Assembly (NCBI RefSeq): GCF_013260645.1
Contig: NZ_CP053921.1
Coordinates: 1,681,763 to 1,745,762, forward strand
Reading direction: 5' to 3'
DNA length: 64,000 nucleotides
Source: Erythrobacter mangrovi
Lineage (GTDB): Bacteria > Pseudomonadota > Alphaproteobacteria > Sphingomonadales > Sphingomonadaceae
Position 1 is the first letter of the stretch; every line of letters begins with the position of its first letter. This document shows positions 28,389-37,470 of this stretch, one piece after another. A program made the position numbers and the translations under genes. The notes beneath the pieces are model-generated. The model worked only from the letters and a program-made list of their open reading frames with translations, searched no databases and was not told the DNA's origin.

Positions 28389-29117
28389 TCAATTCGGCTC
28401 GAGTGAGTAGCCTGCGCTGCGCACGGTGCGGATCGGGTCCTTTGCGCCTTCGATCTCGATGGCCTTGCGCAGTCGCCGGATATGGACGTCGACCGTGCGC
28501 AGCTCGATATCGCTTTCGGTACCCCACACGCCGTCAAGCAGCTGCCCGCGGCTGAAGACGCGGCCCGGACTTTCCATGAAGAACTTGAGCAAGCGGTACT
28601 CGGTTGGACCGAGTTGGAGTGCGCGGCCACGGCGCATCACCTTGTGGGCCACCGGGTCCAGCGAAATATCGCCTACTTCGATCGTCTCACCCGCCAGGGC
28701 AGGGCGGATGCGCCGCATGACCGCGGCCACACGTGCCAGCAACTCGCGTGGGCTGAATGGCTTGGTGAGATAGTCGTCCGCGCCAGTTTCAAGGCCGCGA
28801 ATGCGATCGTCCTCGGCTTCGCGTGCGGTGAGCATAATGATGGGTACGTGCGCGGTTTCCTTGTCGCGGCGTAGCCGACGACAGACCTCGATCCCGCTGG
28901 TCCCTTCGATCATCCAGTCGAGGATGACGAGGTCGGGCGTATCTTCGGAAGCAAGGATCAGCGCTTCATCGCCATCGGCGGTCGCGCGGACCTGGTAGCC
29001 TTCATTGGCGAAGCGATATTCGAGCAGTTCCGAAAGAGCCGGATCGTCCTCGACGAGCAGTAGCTTGGCGGCGTGCAAATCCTTGCCTTCCCGAGATGAA
29101 TTGGTTTCGGTCGGCAC
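28389..29117 (-). CDS. phoB: phosphate regulon response regulator PhoB
   Basis: This 242-aa OmpR/PhoB-family regulator has a receiver domain beginning KLLLVEDDPALSELL, phosphoacceptor Asp in VILDWMIEG (near residue 69) and conserved Lys in LTKPFSPRELL. The C-terminal winged helix has LGPTEYRLLKFFMESPGRVFSR and VDVHIRRLRKAIE, typical of PhoB. A GTG start gives a 19-residue leader before the receiver, and the true start could be further downstream. It is the last gene of the pst cluster, 31 bases after phoU. Confidence 0.94.
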   Translation of the reverse strand: MPTETNSSREGKDLHAAKLLLVEDDPALSELLEYRFANEGYQVRATADGDEALILASEDTPDLVILDWMIEGTSGIEVCRRLRRDKETAHVPIIMLTAREAEDDRIRGLETGADDYLTKPFSPRELLARVAAVMRRIRPALAGETIEVGDISLDPVAHKVMRRGRALQLGPTEYRLLKFFMESPGRVFSRGQLLDGVWGTESDIELRTVDVHIRRLRKAIEIEGAKDPIRTVRSAGYSLEPN

Positions 29118-29148
29118 GGCTCTATGACCCTTCTACTACAGTTTTATG

Positions 29149-29829
29149 TCAACCATCCCCATCGGGCGGATAGTGCCCCGTGGCGGCGAAATGTACCATT
29201 TCGGCCACGTTGGTTGCGTGGTCGCCAATACGTTCGAGATTGCGCGCTACGAACAGCAGCTGCGCTGCACTTGAAATGGTGGAAGGATTTTCCACCATAT
29301 GACTGACAAGATTACGGAAAATCGAGTTGTAGAATGCGTCGACCTTTTCGTCGGCAGCGATCACTTCACGAGCCAGTTCGGCATCACGCGCTGCATAGGC
29401 CGTCAGCACATCGTGGACCATTTCGCCCGCCACCTCGGCCATGGCCGGGAGGAGGGTCAGCGGTTCGAACTGCTTGCGGTGTGGACCGATTTCGCGGCTC
29501 GCCTTGGCAATATTCTTCGAATAGTCGCCGATGCGTTCGACCACGCCGGCGATCTTGAGTGCGGCGATCACTTCGCGAAGGTCATCGGCCATTGGCGCGC
29601 GCAGTGCGATGATGCGCACTGCCAACTTGTCGACCTCGCTTTCGAGCGCATCGATCTTCTTGTCGCCCTTAACGACCTTCTTGGCCAGTTCGTCGTCGCC
29701 CTTGACCAACGCTTCGAGCGCGTCCTGGATCGCGGCTTCGGCAAGGCCGCCCATCTCCGCGATCAGGCCGCGCAGCCGGGTGATGTCCTCGTCGAATGCC
29801 TTGACCGTGTGTTCGTGCATGGATGCCAT
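29149..29829 (-). CDS. phoU: phosphate transport system regulator PhoU
   Basis: This 226-aa helical protein has two PhoU repeats, with metal-binding-type motifs IGDYSKNIAKAS near residue 100 and RNLERIGDHATNVAEMV near 200. It is a cytosolic adaptor linking PstB and PhoR and damping phosphate uptake. Two starts are possible: ATG 29829 (MASMHEHTVKAF) or ATG 29820. The first leaves 4 bases after the pstB stop. Order pstB-phoU-phoB on the minus strand. Confidence 0.95.
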   Translation of the reverse strand: MASMHEHTVKAFDEDITRLRGLIAEMGGLAEAAIQDALEALVKGDDELAKKVVKGDKKIDALESEVDKLAVRIIALRAPMADDLREVIAALKIAGVVERIGDYSKNIAKASREIGPHRKQFEPLTLLPAMAEVAGEMVHDVLTAYAARDAELAREVIAADEKVDAFYNSIFRNLVSHMVENPSTISSAAQLLFVARNLERIGDHATNVAEMVHFAATGHYPPDGDG

Positions 29830-29833
29830 GACC

Positions 29834-30625
29834 TTACCCGTATCGACCCGTGATGTAATCCTGGGTGCGCTGCTCCAGTGGATTGGTGAATATGTCGGAC
29901 GTACGCCCATACTCTACCATTTTTCCGAGATGGAAGAAGGCCGTACGTTGGCTCACACGTGCGGCTTGCTGCATCGAGTGCGTGACGATGACGATCGCGT
30001 AGCGGCCGTTGAGTTCGGCGATCAGTTCCTCGATCTTCGCGGTGGCGATCGGATCGAGCGCCGAGCAGGGTTCGTCCATCAGGATCACTTCAGGATCGAC
30101 GGCAATGGCCCGGGCGATGCAGAGGCGCTGCTGCTGACCGCCCGACAAGGCGGTGCCGCTGTCCTGAAGGCGATCCTTCACCTCTTCCCACAGGCCGGCG
30201 CGCTTGAGCGAGCGTTCGACGATCGCGTCGAGCTCTTCCTTGCCTTCGGCAAGGCCGTGAATCTTGGGCCCATAGGCGATGTTTTCGTAGATCGACTTGG
30301 GGAAGGGGTTGGGCTTCTGGAACACCATACCCACCCGCGCGCGCAGCTGCACGACGTCCATCTTCGAGCGATAGATGTCATCGCCGTCGAGCGTGATCTC
30401 GCCTTCCACGCGGGCGGAAGGGATCGTGTCGTTCATGCGATTGAGCGTGCGCAGGAAGGTCGACTTGCCGCAGCCCGACGGGCCGATGAAGGCGGTGACG
30501 TATTCGGTCGGGATATCGATCGAAACCTCGTCGATAGCCTTCTTGTCGCCGTAGAATACGGAGACGTCCCGCGCACGCATCTTGGCGTCGGTGGTTTCAA
30601 GGTTTTCGTGAACTACGGTCACCAC
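29834..30625 (-). CDS. pstB: phosphate ABC transporter ATP-binding protein PstB
   Basis: This 263-aa ABC ATPase has Walker [10 protein letters not shown], a Q-loop in [10 protein letters not shown], the signature [16 protein letters not shown], Walker [14 protein letters not shown] and the H-loop [20 protein letters not shown] and LDPIAT are hallmarks of PstB. It energises the PstA/PstC phosphate channel. It overlaps the pstA 3' end by 7 bases, indicating translational coupling. Confidence 0.97.
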   Translation of the reverse strand: MVTVVHENLETTDAKMRARDVSVFYGDKKAIDEVSIDIPTEYVTAFIGPSGCGKSTFLRTLNRMNDTIPSARVEGEITLDGDDIYRSKMDVVQLRARVGMVFQKPNPFPKSIYENIAYGPKIHGLAEGKEELDAIVERSLKRAGLWEEVKDRLQDSGTALSGGQQQRLCIARAIAVDPEVILMDEPCSALDPIATAKIEELIAELNGRYAIVIVTHSMQQAARVSQRTAFFHLGKMVEYGRTSDIFTNPLEQRTQDYITGRYG

Positions 30626-31869
30626 TTTTTCTCGAACTTGTTGCGCAGGTAGATTGCGAGCCCGTTCATAACGAGCAGGAACAGCAATAGCACGATAATC
30701 GCCGCACTGGTGCGCTCCACGAAGCCGCGGTCGATTTCATCGGACCACAGGAAGATCTGCACCGGTAATACGGTGGCCGGCGAGGTGAGCCCGTCTGGTG
30801 GCGTCGAAACGAATGCGCGCATGCCGATCATCAACAGCGGTGCGGTTTCGCCGAGCGCGCGGGCCATGCCGATGATGGTTCCGGTCAGGATGCCGGGAAG
30901 GGCCAGCGGCAGGACGTGGTGGAAGACGACCTGAACCGGCGACGCGCCGATTGCCAGCGCACCATCGCGAATGCTCGGCGGGACAGCCTTGATCGCGTTG
31001 CGGCCGGAAATGACGATTACCGGCATGGTCATCAGTGCCAGCGTCAGGCCGCCGATCAGCGGCGCAGAGCGGTAACTGGGGAAGATCGTCAGGAAGACAG
31101 CCAGGCCCAACAGGCCGAAAATGATCGATGGGACCGCAGCGAGATTGTTGATCGACACTTCGATGAGGTCGGTCCAGCGGTTCCGTGGGGCATATTCTTC
31201 GAGGTAGAGTGCGGCCAGCACGCCGATCGGGAAGGCCATCAGCAGAGTGACCAGCATGGTCAGCATCGAACCCTTGAGCGCGCCCCAGATACCCACTTGT
31301 TGCGGGTTGGTCGCGTCCGAACGGCCGAGGAAGCCAGGATCGAAATTCTTCGCGAGCTTGCCTTCATCGGCCAGCTTCTGCGCCAGGGTCTGCATTTCCG
31401 CAGACCCTTCGCCCGAATAGCCCGAAGCGAGGTCCGCAGAAGTAGGTAGCGAGAAAGTCACCGTCTCGCGCAGGATCGACGGGTCGGCGATGATTGCGGC
31501 AGCAACATCGCGCCAGGCGTCGGGGCCAATCTCAGCGGCGGCTTCGTCGCCCAATGCCTGGCTGGCATAGAACGACACGACTTCGGACAGACCCTGCGCC
31601 TGGAGCGAATTTGCCGCGCCCGACTGAGTCATCATTGTCGGATCGGCGGCAATCCCGGCCTGTGTGAAATCGATCGGTACATCCATCTCGACGCGCTGGA
31701 AGCCGCCGATGCCGTTGAAAGTCATCGTTGCGAGCAGGAACAGTAGCACGGCGACGGAAAACAGGATTGCCCCCAGGCCAACCGCCTTGAAGCGACGCTC
31801 GGCTGCGTAGCGCTTTTGCAGTCGCGCTTCGAAGGAAGCGGTGCGGGTCGGGGCGACACGCTCATTCAT
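30619..31869 (-). CDS. pstA: phosphate ABC transporter permease PstA
   Basis: This 416-aa permease is longer than E. coli PstA because of an N-terminal extension of about 100 residues after the first TM helix, containing a DUF3333-like periplasmic region. The conserved permease loop (EAA-like) is at [48 protein letters not shown]. It forms the phosphate channel with PstC. It overlaps the pstC 3' end by 8 bases and pstB by 7. Confidence 0.95.
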   Translation of the reverse strand: MNERVAPTRTASFEARLQKRYAAERRFKAVGLGAILFSVAVLLFLLATMTFNGIGGFQRVEMDVPIDFTQAGIAADPTMMTQSGAANSLQAQGLSEVVSFYASQALGDEAAAEIGPDAWRDVAAAIIADPSILRETVTFSLPTSADLASGYSGEGSAEMQTLAQKLADEGKLAKNFDPGFLGRSDATNPQQVGIWGALKGSMLTMLVTLLMAFPIGVLAALYLEEYAPRNRWTDLIEVSINNLAAVPSIIFGLLGLAVFLTIFPSYRSAPLIGGLTLALMTMPVIVISGRNAIKAVPPSIRDGALAIGASPVQVVFHHVLPLALPGILTGTIIGMARALGETAPLLMIGMRAFVSTPPDGLTSPATVLPVQIFLWSDEIDRGFVERTSAAIIVLLLFLLVMNGLAIYLRNKFEKKW

Positions 31870-33247
31870 ATGCTTCGCGGAACCTCTTGACGACGCGCAG
31901 CGCGACGAAGTTGAGCCCGAGCGTCACCATGAACAGGACAAAGCCCAGCGCGAAGGCACTCAGGGTCGCAGGATGGTCGAAGCTGCCTTCGCCGGTAAGC
32001 ATGGCAACGATCTGCACGGTAACGGTGGTCATCGCCTCGAGCGGGTTGGCAGTCAGGTTCGCTGCGGTAGAGGCTGCCATAACCACGATCATGGTTTCGC
32101 CAATAGCACGGCTGATCGCCAGCATGACGCCGGCAACGATGCCGGGGAGCGCGGCAGGAACCAGCACCCGTCGGATCGTTTCGCTGGTTGTCGCACCCAT
32201 GGCCAGGCTGCCGTCGCGCATTGCCTGAGGGACCGCCGCGATTGAATCGTCCGCCATCGAGGAAACAAAGGGAATGATCATCACGCCCATGACGAGACCT
32301 GCGGCCAGGGCACTCTCGCTCGATGGATTCGACACGCCCATCGCCAGTGCCAGGTCGCGAATGGCGGGGGCGATGGTGAGCGCCGCGAAGTAGCCGTAAA
32401 CGACGGTAGGAACGCCTGCGAGGATCTCCAGCGCGGGCTTGATCCATGCCCGCAGCCGCGGATCGGCATATTGGGTAAGGTAGATCGCGCTCATCAGGCC
32501 CAGCGGGATCGCGACGATCATCGCAATGATCGCGCCGATGAAAATCGTTCCCCAGAACAGCGGGATGGCGCCGTAGCGGCTGCCGTCGACCGCGGCAGCG
32601 CGGGCCATGGGGTCGGGCCCCCAGTGCGTACCGAACAGGAAATCGATCGGCGAGACCATGCCGAAGAAGCGCACCGTCTCGAACACCAGGCTGGCGAGAA
32701 TGCCGAGCGTGGTCAGGATCGCGACCAGCGATGCGCAGAGCAGAATTGTCATCACGATTCGCTCAACCTTGGAACGGGCGGCGAAATCGGGTTTCAGGCG
32801 CAGGAAGGCCCAGGCGCCTGCGAGGAAGGCGATCACCAGCGTCGCGGCGATGCCGATGCCTCCGTAGAAGGAAATCGCATCGCGATAGGGCTGGATCAGC
32901 GCGGTCGCCTTCGGATTGAACACGGCGGGCGCGGCCCCCGTCGCCACGTTGCGGGCCTCGTTGAGGAGCGCATCTCGCTGGAATCCGAATGCAGGAAGTT
33001 CGGCCGCGGCAGGATCAGCCAGCACGGACTGAATGATCAGCCCCGGCGAGATAGCCGACCACAAAGTGATGAAAGCCAGGACGGGCAGGGTAACCCACAG
33101 CGCAACGTACCACGCATGGTAGGTCGGTAGGCTGGAGATGCGCCCGTCAGGGCTGGCGCGCCGGAAGGTCCAGGCGCGTGCGCGGGCCGCCAACCATCCG
33201 GCAAGCCCAAGGCCAAGGGCCAGGAGAAGCAAGATGGTTGGCGACAT
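31862..33247 (-). CDS. pstC: phosphate ABC transporter permease PstC
   Basis: This 461-aa protein has an extended N-terminal half (several TM helices and a periplasmic loop up to about residue 190) before the BPD permease core, as in other alphaproteobacterial PstC proteins. The core includes QYADPRLRAWIKPALEILAGVPTVVYG and the EAA loop MRDGSLAMGATTSETIRRVLVPAALPGIVAGVMLAISRAIGETM. The start at 33247 is 15 bases after the pstS stop. Partner of PstA. Confidence 0.95.
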   Translation of the reverse strand: MSPTILLLLALGLGLAGWLAARARAWTFRRASPDGRISSLPTYHAWYVALWVTLPVLAFITLWSAISPGLIIQSVLADPAAAELPAFGFQRDALLNEARNVATGAAPAVFNPKATALIQPYRDAISFYGGIGIAATLVIAFLAGAWAFLRLKPDFAARSKVERIVMTILLCASLVAILTTLGILASLVFETVRFFGMVSPIDFLFGTHWGPDPMARAAAVDGSRYGAIPLFWGTIFIGAIIAMIVAIPLGLMSAIYLTQYADPRLRAWIKPALEILAGVPTVVYGYFAALTIAPAIRDLALAMGVSNPSSESALAAGLVMGVMIIPFVSSMADDSIAAVPQAMRDGSLAMGATTSETIRRVLVPAALPGIVAGVMLAISRAIGETMIVVMAASTAANLTANPLEAMTTVTVQIVAMLTGEGSFDHPATLSAFALGFVLFMVTLGLNFVALRVVKRFREAYE

Positions 33248-33262
33248 GCGTTATTCGTTACC

Positions 33263-34306
33263 TTACTTGAGCTGCGAACCGTCGAGCAGGGTGTACTCGG
33301 TGGCTGCCTTGGTGCTCGCCGCCATAACGTCATCCGGCGAGGCTACAAGCCCATGCTTGGCCAGCGGACCATCCTTTGCCCACATCTTGGTCCAAGCGAC
33401 CAGATATTCCTTGAGGCCGGGAACAGCATCGAGGTGGTTCTTCTTGACGTACATGAACAGCGGACGCGCACCCGGATAGGTGAAGCTGGCGATGTTGTCA
33501 TAGGTCGGTTCGACGCCATTGACCGTCAGGCCCTGGAGCTTGTCGAGGTTTTCTTCAAGGTAGGAATAACCGAAGATGCCGACGGCATTCATGTTACCTT
33601 CGATCTTCTGCACGATCAGGTTGTCCTGCTCACCCTGGTCGACATAGGCGCCGTCCGAACGGACTTCGGTGCAGACCTTCTTGAATTCGTCCTCGTTGGT
33701 TTCCTTCAGCGCCTTGGTCGCTTCGTCGGTCTTGCAGCCGGCTTCGAGGATCAGTTCCTTGAGCGCGTCGCGGGTGCCCGAGGTGGACGGCGGGCCATAG
33801 ACGAGGATCGGAATGGCGGGCAGCGAGGCGTCGACGTCCTTCCAGGTCTTGGCGGCCTGCGGCTTGCCATAGGGGTTGGCGGCGAGCGCTTCGTAGATGA
33901 TCTTGGGGGTCAGGTTCATGCTGATCCCGCCCTTCGCCGAAGCCAGTGCAATGCCGTCAAGACCGACCTGGATTTCGACGATGTCGGTCACCCCATTTGT
34001 CTTGCAGGTCTCGAACTCGCTAGCCTTCATACGGCGCGAAGCGTTGGCGATGTCCGGGGTCTCGAATCCTTCGCCCTTGCAGAACGTTTCGATGCCGGCG
34101 CCCGAACCGATCGATTCGATGATCGGTGCCTTGAAGTCGGGATTGTCGCGGCTGAACGCTTCGGCAACGGCCTTGGCGAAGGGATAGACCGTCGACGAAC
34201 CGGCAGCGCGGATCGAATCGCGGGTGGCAGTGCTGACGCCGCTGCCGCCGCAGGCGGCGAGGGCAGCGGCTGAGACGGCGGCGAAAATGAGGGACTTGGT
34301 CTTCAT
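33263..34306 (-). CDS. pstS: phosphate ABC transporter substrate-binding protein PstS
   Basis: The product has 347 aa. The N-terminus MKTKSLIFAAVSAAALAAC carries a lipobox (LAAC, Cys19), so this is a lipoprotein anchored in the cell envelope. Phosphate-binding-type segments include AGSSTVYPFAKAVAEAF, ESIGSGAGIETFCKG and YGPPSTSGTRDALKEL, as in PstS of the SphX-like type. It is the first gene of pstSCAB-phoU-phoB. A degenerate Pho box lies 48 bases upstream of its start. Confidence 0.95.
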   Translation of the reverse strand: MKTKSLIFAAVSAAALAACGGSGVSTATRDSIRAAGSSTVYPFAKAVAEAFSRDNPDFKAPIIESIGSGAGIETFCKGEGFETPDIANASRRMKASEFETCKTNGVTDIVEIQVGLDGIALASAKGGISMNLTPKIIYEALAANPYGKPQAAKTWKDVDASLPAIPILVYGPPSTSGTRDALKELILEAGCKTDEATKALKETNEDEFKKVCTEVRSDGAYVDQGEQDNLIVQKIEGNMNAVGIFGYSYLEENLDKLQGLTVNGVEPTYDNIASFTYPGARPLFMYVKKNHLDAVPGLKEYLVAWTKMWAKDGPLAKHGLVASPDDVMAASTKAATEYTLLDGSQLK

Positions 34307-34354
34307 GATGATAAGCCTCTTCGTTGATAGCTAGCGGCGCAAGAGCGCCTCAAT

Positions 34355-34372
34355 GTTACACGGTTGCGACAC
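34355..34372 (-). promoter_or_regulatory. degenerate Pho box upstream of pstS
   Basis: Read on the minus strand the site is GTGTCGC-AACC-GTGTAAC: two 7-mers with an 11-base period, each differing from CTGTCAT/CTGTAAC in one to three positions. Spacing to the start codon (48 bases) is almost the same as for the better Pho box before the porin (53 bases), which supports the call. Confidence 0.55.
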
Positions 34373-34388
34373 GCGTATGACTTTCGAC

Positions 34389-34415
34389 GGAGCAGAGCAA
34401 AAAATGCCCCGCTCC
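34389..34415 (-). terminator. hairpin between the porin gene and pstS
   Basis: On the minus strand GGAGCGGGGCA pairs with TGCTCTGCTCC around a TTTT loop, an 11-bp stem with two G-U pairs that begins 10 bases after the porin stop. There is no T-run after the stem, so it may be a weak terminator or an mRNA-end hairpin that lowers read-through into pstS. Confidence 0.45.
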
Positions 34416-34425
34416 AGCGAAGTCA

Positions 34426-35802
34426 TCAGAAGTCAATCTGCGCGCGCAGGCCGAAGGCATCGACGGTGTAGGACGTATCGCCTCCCGCCGCTGCATAGAC
34501 GGCGTCGTCGTATTTGAGCGCGCCATAGTTGAGCGCGAACAGAGTATAGGCGGTCGGCTTCCACACCAGCGACGCAAGGAAGGCATCCTGCTTCCCACCA
34601 AGGATACCGGCGTCATTCAGGTCGAGAAAGTCGTAGCGCAGGTTGAACTGGAGCGAGCCAATCCCGCCGCTGCCGACAGGGTTTGCCGGTTTGGTGCGGT
34701 CGAACTTGCCACTCTTGTAGCCGCGCGTATCGCCCTTGGTCAGGTAGATGCCGGCTTCGGCATAGCCGCCGAAGAAGGTCGGGTCGGCGCCTGCGCCCGG
34801 CGTGTTCACCTTCTGCCAATATCCTTCGGCGGCGGCATGGAACGGACCCGAGACTACTGCGCCTTCGAGACCCAGACCGAATTCGCTGTCGGCCGCAAGG
34901 TTGCCGGTGTTGATGAAGCGTTCCGAAGTGAAGTGGACCAGCGGGCGCTGGCGATAGCGGACGGTCGCGGCCGGATCGTCGATATTGTTGTAGTGGATCG
35001 AACCGCCGAGGTGGAACTGGGTCTTGCCGGACTTCGGCATCAAGACGAAGCGGGCATCGGCGCCCCGGTTCTTGCTTTCGGTATCGGCAAAATTGTCGGT
35101 GAACAGGCCAGCCTGGGCCAGGACGATACCGTTCTTGTAGGTTGCCGATGCACCGATGCGGCGTTCGAAACCAAACGCATCGGTAAAGGCCGCACGCTCG
35201 ATAAAGGTGGTGTGTAGGCTGCTGGTCAGCTCTTCCAGCGACTGGAAGTTGTTCTGGTGGCCGACGATGATTTCCAGCGGGCCGTCGCTATAGGACAGGT
35301 AGGCGTCGGCCGCTTCGACCTCGTTGCCGGCGAAGTCGAGCTCGAACTTGTAACCGAAGCCGCCGGGAATATCGCCCTCGACGCCAAGGCGTGCGCGGCG
35401 GACTTCATTGCCGAAGCCGTCCTCACGACCGGTGGGTTCCGGTGCGCTGGTGAAGCCGACGTCATACATCAGGCGACCACGCGGCTTGAAGCTCCAGCCG
35501 CCTTCGCCTTCCAGTGCGGGCGCACCCTTCCAGGAGATCTTGGTGGTTGGTTCCTTGGGAGCCGGGATCGCAGCCACGGCCTCGGCCTGCGCCGCGATGG
35601 TGGCGTCCTGCGCGTCGTTCGCGGCCTTGGCGGCGGCCAGCTCACCTTCGAGCTGGTCAATTCGCGCATTCATTGCACTGAGCTGGGCGCGCATGGCGGA
35701 CAGCTCTTCAGCCGAAACCGTAACGGACTGGGCATAGAGCGGGGTGGCCATGGTGCAGCTGAGCGCGGCAGCCGCCACAGTAAGACGGTACTTGCGGGTC
35801 AT
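34426..35802 (-). CDS. phosphate-selective O/P-type porin
   Basis: This 458-aa outer-membrane protein has a signal peptide ending PLYAQ near residue 25. A coiled-coil-like segment follows (SAEELSAMRAQLSAMNARIDQLEGELAAAKAAND without its flanks, residues 31-64). A porin O/P beta-barrel starts near residue 100 (FKPRGRLMYDVGF, EVRRARLGVEGD) and ends in the outer-membrane consensus ...LRAQIDF with terminal Phe. The barrel family covers OprO/OprP phosphate and polyphosphate channels. A clear Pho box upstream and flanking phoR and pstS support a role in phosphate uptake under starvation. Confidence 0.9.
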   Translation of the reverse strand: MTRKYRLTVAAAALSCTMATPLYAQSVTVSAEELSAMRAQLSAMNARIDQLEGELAAAKAANDAQDATIAAQAEAVAAIPAPKEPTTKISWKGAPALEGEGGWSFKPRGRLMYDVGFTSAPEPTGREDGFGNEVRRARLGVEGDIPGGFGYKFELDFAGNEVEAADAYLSYSDGPLEIIVGHQNNFQSLEELTSSLHTTFIERAAFTDAFGFERRIGASATYKNGIVLAQAGLFTDNFADTESKNRGADARFVLMPKSGKTQFHLGGSIHYNNIDDPAATVRYRQRPLVHFTSERFINTGNLAADSEFGLGLEGAVVSGPFHAAAEGYWQKVNTPGAGADPTFFGGYAEAGIYLTKGDTRGYKSGKFDRTKPANPVGSGGIGSLQFNLRYDFLDLNDAGILGGKQDAFLASLVWKPTAYTLFALNYGALKYDDAVYAAAGGDTSYTVDAFGLRAQIDF

Positions 35803-35855
35803 TCCGAATCCTTTTCGGGGAAGTGACGTTTCGGCGACGCGTCTATGACCGGCAA

Positions 35856-35873
35856 ATTACAGTTCTGTGACAG
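35856..35873 (-). promoter_or_regulatory. Pho box upstream of the porin gene
   Basis: On the minus strand the site reads CTGTCACAGAACTGTAAT, two 7-mers (CTGTCAC and CTGTAAT) spaced by AGAA, very close to the PhoB consensus CTGTCAT-N4-CTGTCAT. It lies 53 bases upstream of the porin start, in the gap between phoR and the porin, so PhoB probably activates the porin. Confidence 0.88.
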
Positions 35874-35934
35874 ACCCTGCTCAGCCGTATCTGACCTGTG
35901 GACAGGTTGTGGAAATCGGCGCCGAGCTGCGCGC

Positions 35935-37122
35935 CTATTCGGCCTCGGCTTCCTGTTCCAGCGGAAGGATCACGGCAACCTTCGTTCCCTCGCCAACCGT
36001 ACTCTCGATATCGAGGCGTCCACGGTGGCGTTCGACAATATGCTTCACGATCGCAAGGCCGAGCCCAGTCCCACCGGAAGCCCGGCTGCGCCCCGGATCG
36101 GTGCGGTAGAAACGTCGGGTGAGATGAGGAAGGTGTTCGGGCGCAATCCCCTCTCCGCGATCGCTGACGGTCAAGCGCAAGCGGCTCTTGCCGCGCGGTT
36201 CGATGCGGATGGAAACAGGTGCGTCGGAAGCGCCGTATTTGAAGCCGTTATCAACGAGGTTTCGTACCAACTGCTCAAGCTGTTGCGGATCGCCGCGAAC
36301 GGTAAAGTGCCCAGCAGCCTTGAAATCCAGCCTGTCCTGCCGTTCGCTCCCCGCAGCGTCGCGTGCGGCGCGTTCGACCAGCGCGCCGAGGTCGACCGAC
36401 TGGTCGGGAAGTTCGTGTTTCTCCGCTTCGATCCGAGAAAGCGACATCAGGTCGCTGACCAGATCCTGCAACCTCCGCGCTTCGCGGTGAATCGTGCCCA
36501 GGAACCGTTCGGCCATGGTGCTGTCGAGTGACGCCGGATCCTCGCGAAGTGTTTCGACGTATCCGATGATCGCGGCAAGCGGTGTGCGCAACTCGTGGCT
36601 CGCGTTGGCTACAAAGTCGGTATGGGCGCGGGCAATGTCCGCTTCGGCGGTTTTGTTGACGAGTTCGATGACCGAGAGATTTTCGTCGAGTGCTTTGCGA
36701 TTGATCCGCCAGATATCGTTGCGCCTGGCCAGGCCGCGAATGACCGCTCCACCATCTCCGCCCTGTTCGATGAGCCTGATGGCTTCTGGCTGGCGCAGCG
36801 CCATTCGCACGTCCTGGCCAAGGATATGCGTGCCGAGCAGTCCACGCGCAGCGTGATTGGCAATGACCACACGGTCGCGTTCTGTAATCACCACGGGCGC
36901 TTCGGAATGTTCGAAAAGGTCGCGCATTGAATCGCGCGAAAAGCCGCCGTTTGATGTGCGCCGCTCGGTCGGGGGAGGTGGCGCTGCGACCAGCCAGAGC
37001 GAGCCGGTCCACAAGAGCAGCACCGCGAAAGCCCATGCAAAGTCGAGGCCCGAGATCAAGAGCGCGAGGCTGCCGACCAGCGCCAGTGCGAATCCGGACC
37101 AGGGAAAGGGTCGCCTATGCAT
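35935..37122 (-). CDS. phoR: phosphate regulon sensor histidine kinase PhoR
   Basis: The product has 395 aa. Two adjacent TM helices near residues 9-47, without a large periplasmic domain, are typical of PhoR. A PAS domain follows (about 68-160). The H box is FVANASHELRTPLAAIIGYVETL, the N box RNLVDNGFKYG, G1 DRGEGIAPEHL and G2 GGTGLGLAIVKHI. It phosphorylates PhoB on phosphate limitation. It is the first gene of the cluster, but it is separated from the porin by a Pho box rather than by the usual phoB-phoR adjacency. Confidence 0.93.
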   Translation of the reverse strand: MHRRPFPWSGFALALVGSLALLISGLDFAWAFAVLLLWTGSLWLVAAPPPPTERRTSNGGFSRDSMRDLFEHSEAPVVITERDRVVIANHAARGLLGTHILGQDVRMALRQPEAIRLIEQGGDGGAVIRGLARRNDIWRINRKALDENLSVIELVNKTAEADIARAHTDFVANASHELRTPLAAIIGYVETLREDPASLDSTMAERFLGTIHREARRLQDLVSDLMSLSRIEAEKHELPDQSVDLGALVERAARDAAGSERQDRLDFKAAGHFTVRGDPQQLEQLVRNLVDNGFKYGASDAPVSIRIEPRGKSRLRLTVSDRGEGIAPEHLPHLTRRFYRTDPGRSRASGGTGLGLAIVKHIVERHRGRLDIESTVGEGTKVAVILPLEQEAEAE

Positions 37123-37188
37123 TGCGCCGCGGCTTAGCCGTGCGGGTACGGCTGTGCCAACCGTAATCAGAGTGCTGTCATGAAAGGC

Positions 37189-37263
37189 TGGTGACCCCTA
37201 CGGGAATCGAACCCGTGTTTCAGCCGTGAGAGGGCCGCGTCCTGACCGCTAGACGAAGGGGCC
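37189..37263 (-). tRNA. tRNA-Glu (anticodon CUC)
   Basis: The 75-nt gene includes an encoded CCA at its 3' end. The anticodon stem CGGCC/GGCTG encloses the loop CTCTCAC with anticodon CTC, reading GAG. The acceptor is GGCCCCT/AGGGGTC with discriminator A, and the T arm contains GGGTTCGATTCCC. It is identical to the neighbouring tRNA-Glu except for the first anticodon base. Confidence 0.97.
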
Positions 37264-37310
37264 ATTCCTAATCGCGGGTATCTACGCCGCTGGAATGAAA
37301 AACGCCACCG

Positions 37311-37385
37311 TGGTGACCCCTACGGGAATCGAACCCGTGTTTCAGCCGTGAAAGGGCCGCGTCCTGACCGCTAGACGAAGGGGCC
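37311..37385 (-). tRNA. tRNA-Glu (anticodon UUC)
   Basis: This gene has the same sequence as tRNA-Glu(CUC) except that the anticodon loop is CTTTCAC, giving anticodon TTC and decoding GAA and, with modification, GAG. CCA is encoded. A 47-base spacer separates the two genes; they are probably one transcript, with this copy first on the minus strand. Confidence 0.97.
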
Positions 37386-37470
37386 ACATCGGTGGCGTGG
37401 CGGCGCACTTAGGGGGGAGACCTGCAGGCGTCAACCCTACAATGTCACGCGCCCGCCATGCTGGCCCCGA

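Noticed and set aside
37175..37181. CTGTCAT upstream of phoR, a possible half Pho box
   Set aside because: Only one unit is present and it points away from phoR. No second unit is seen at the right spacing.
37189..37385. The repeated 75-bp units as a CRISPR-like or attachment-site repeat
   Set aside because: They fold as complete tRNA-Glu genes with CCA ends and correct anticodon loops.
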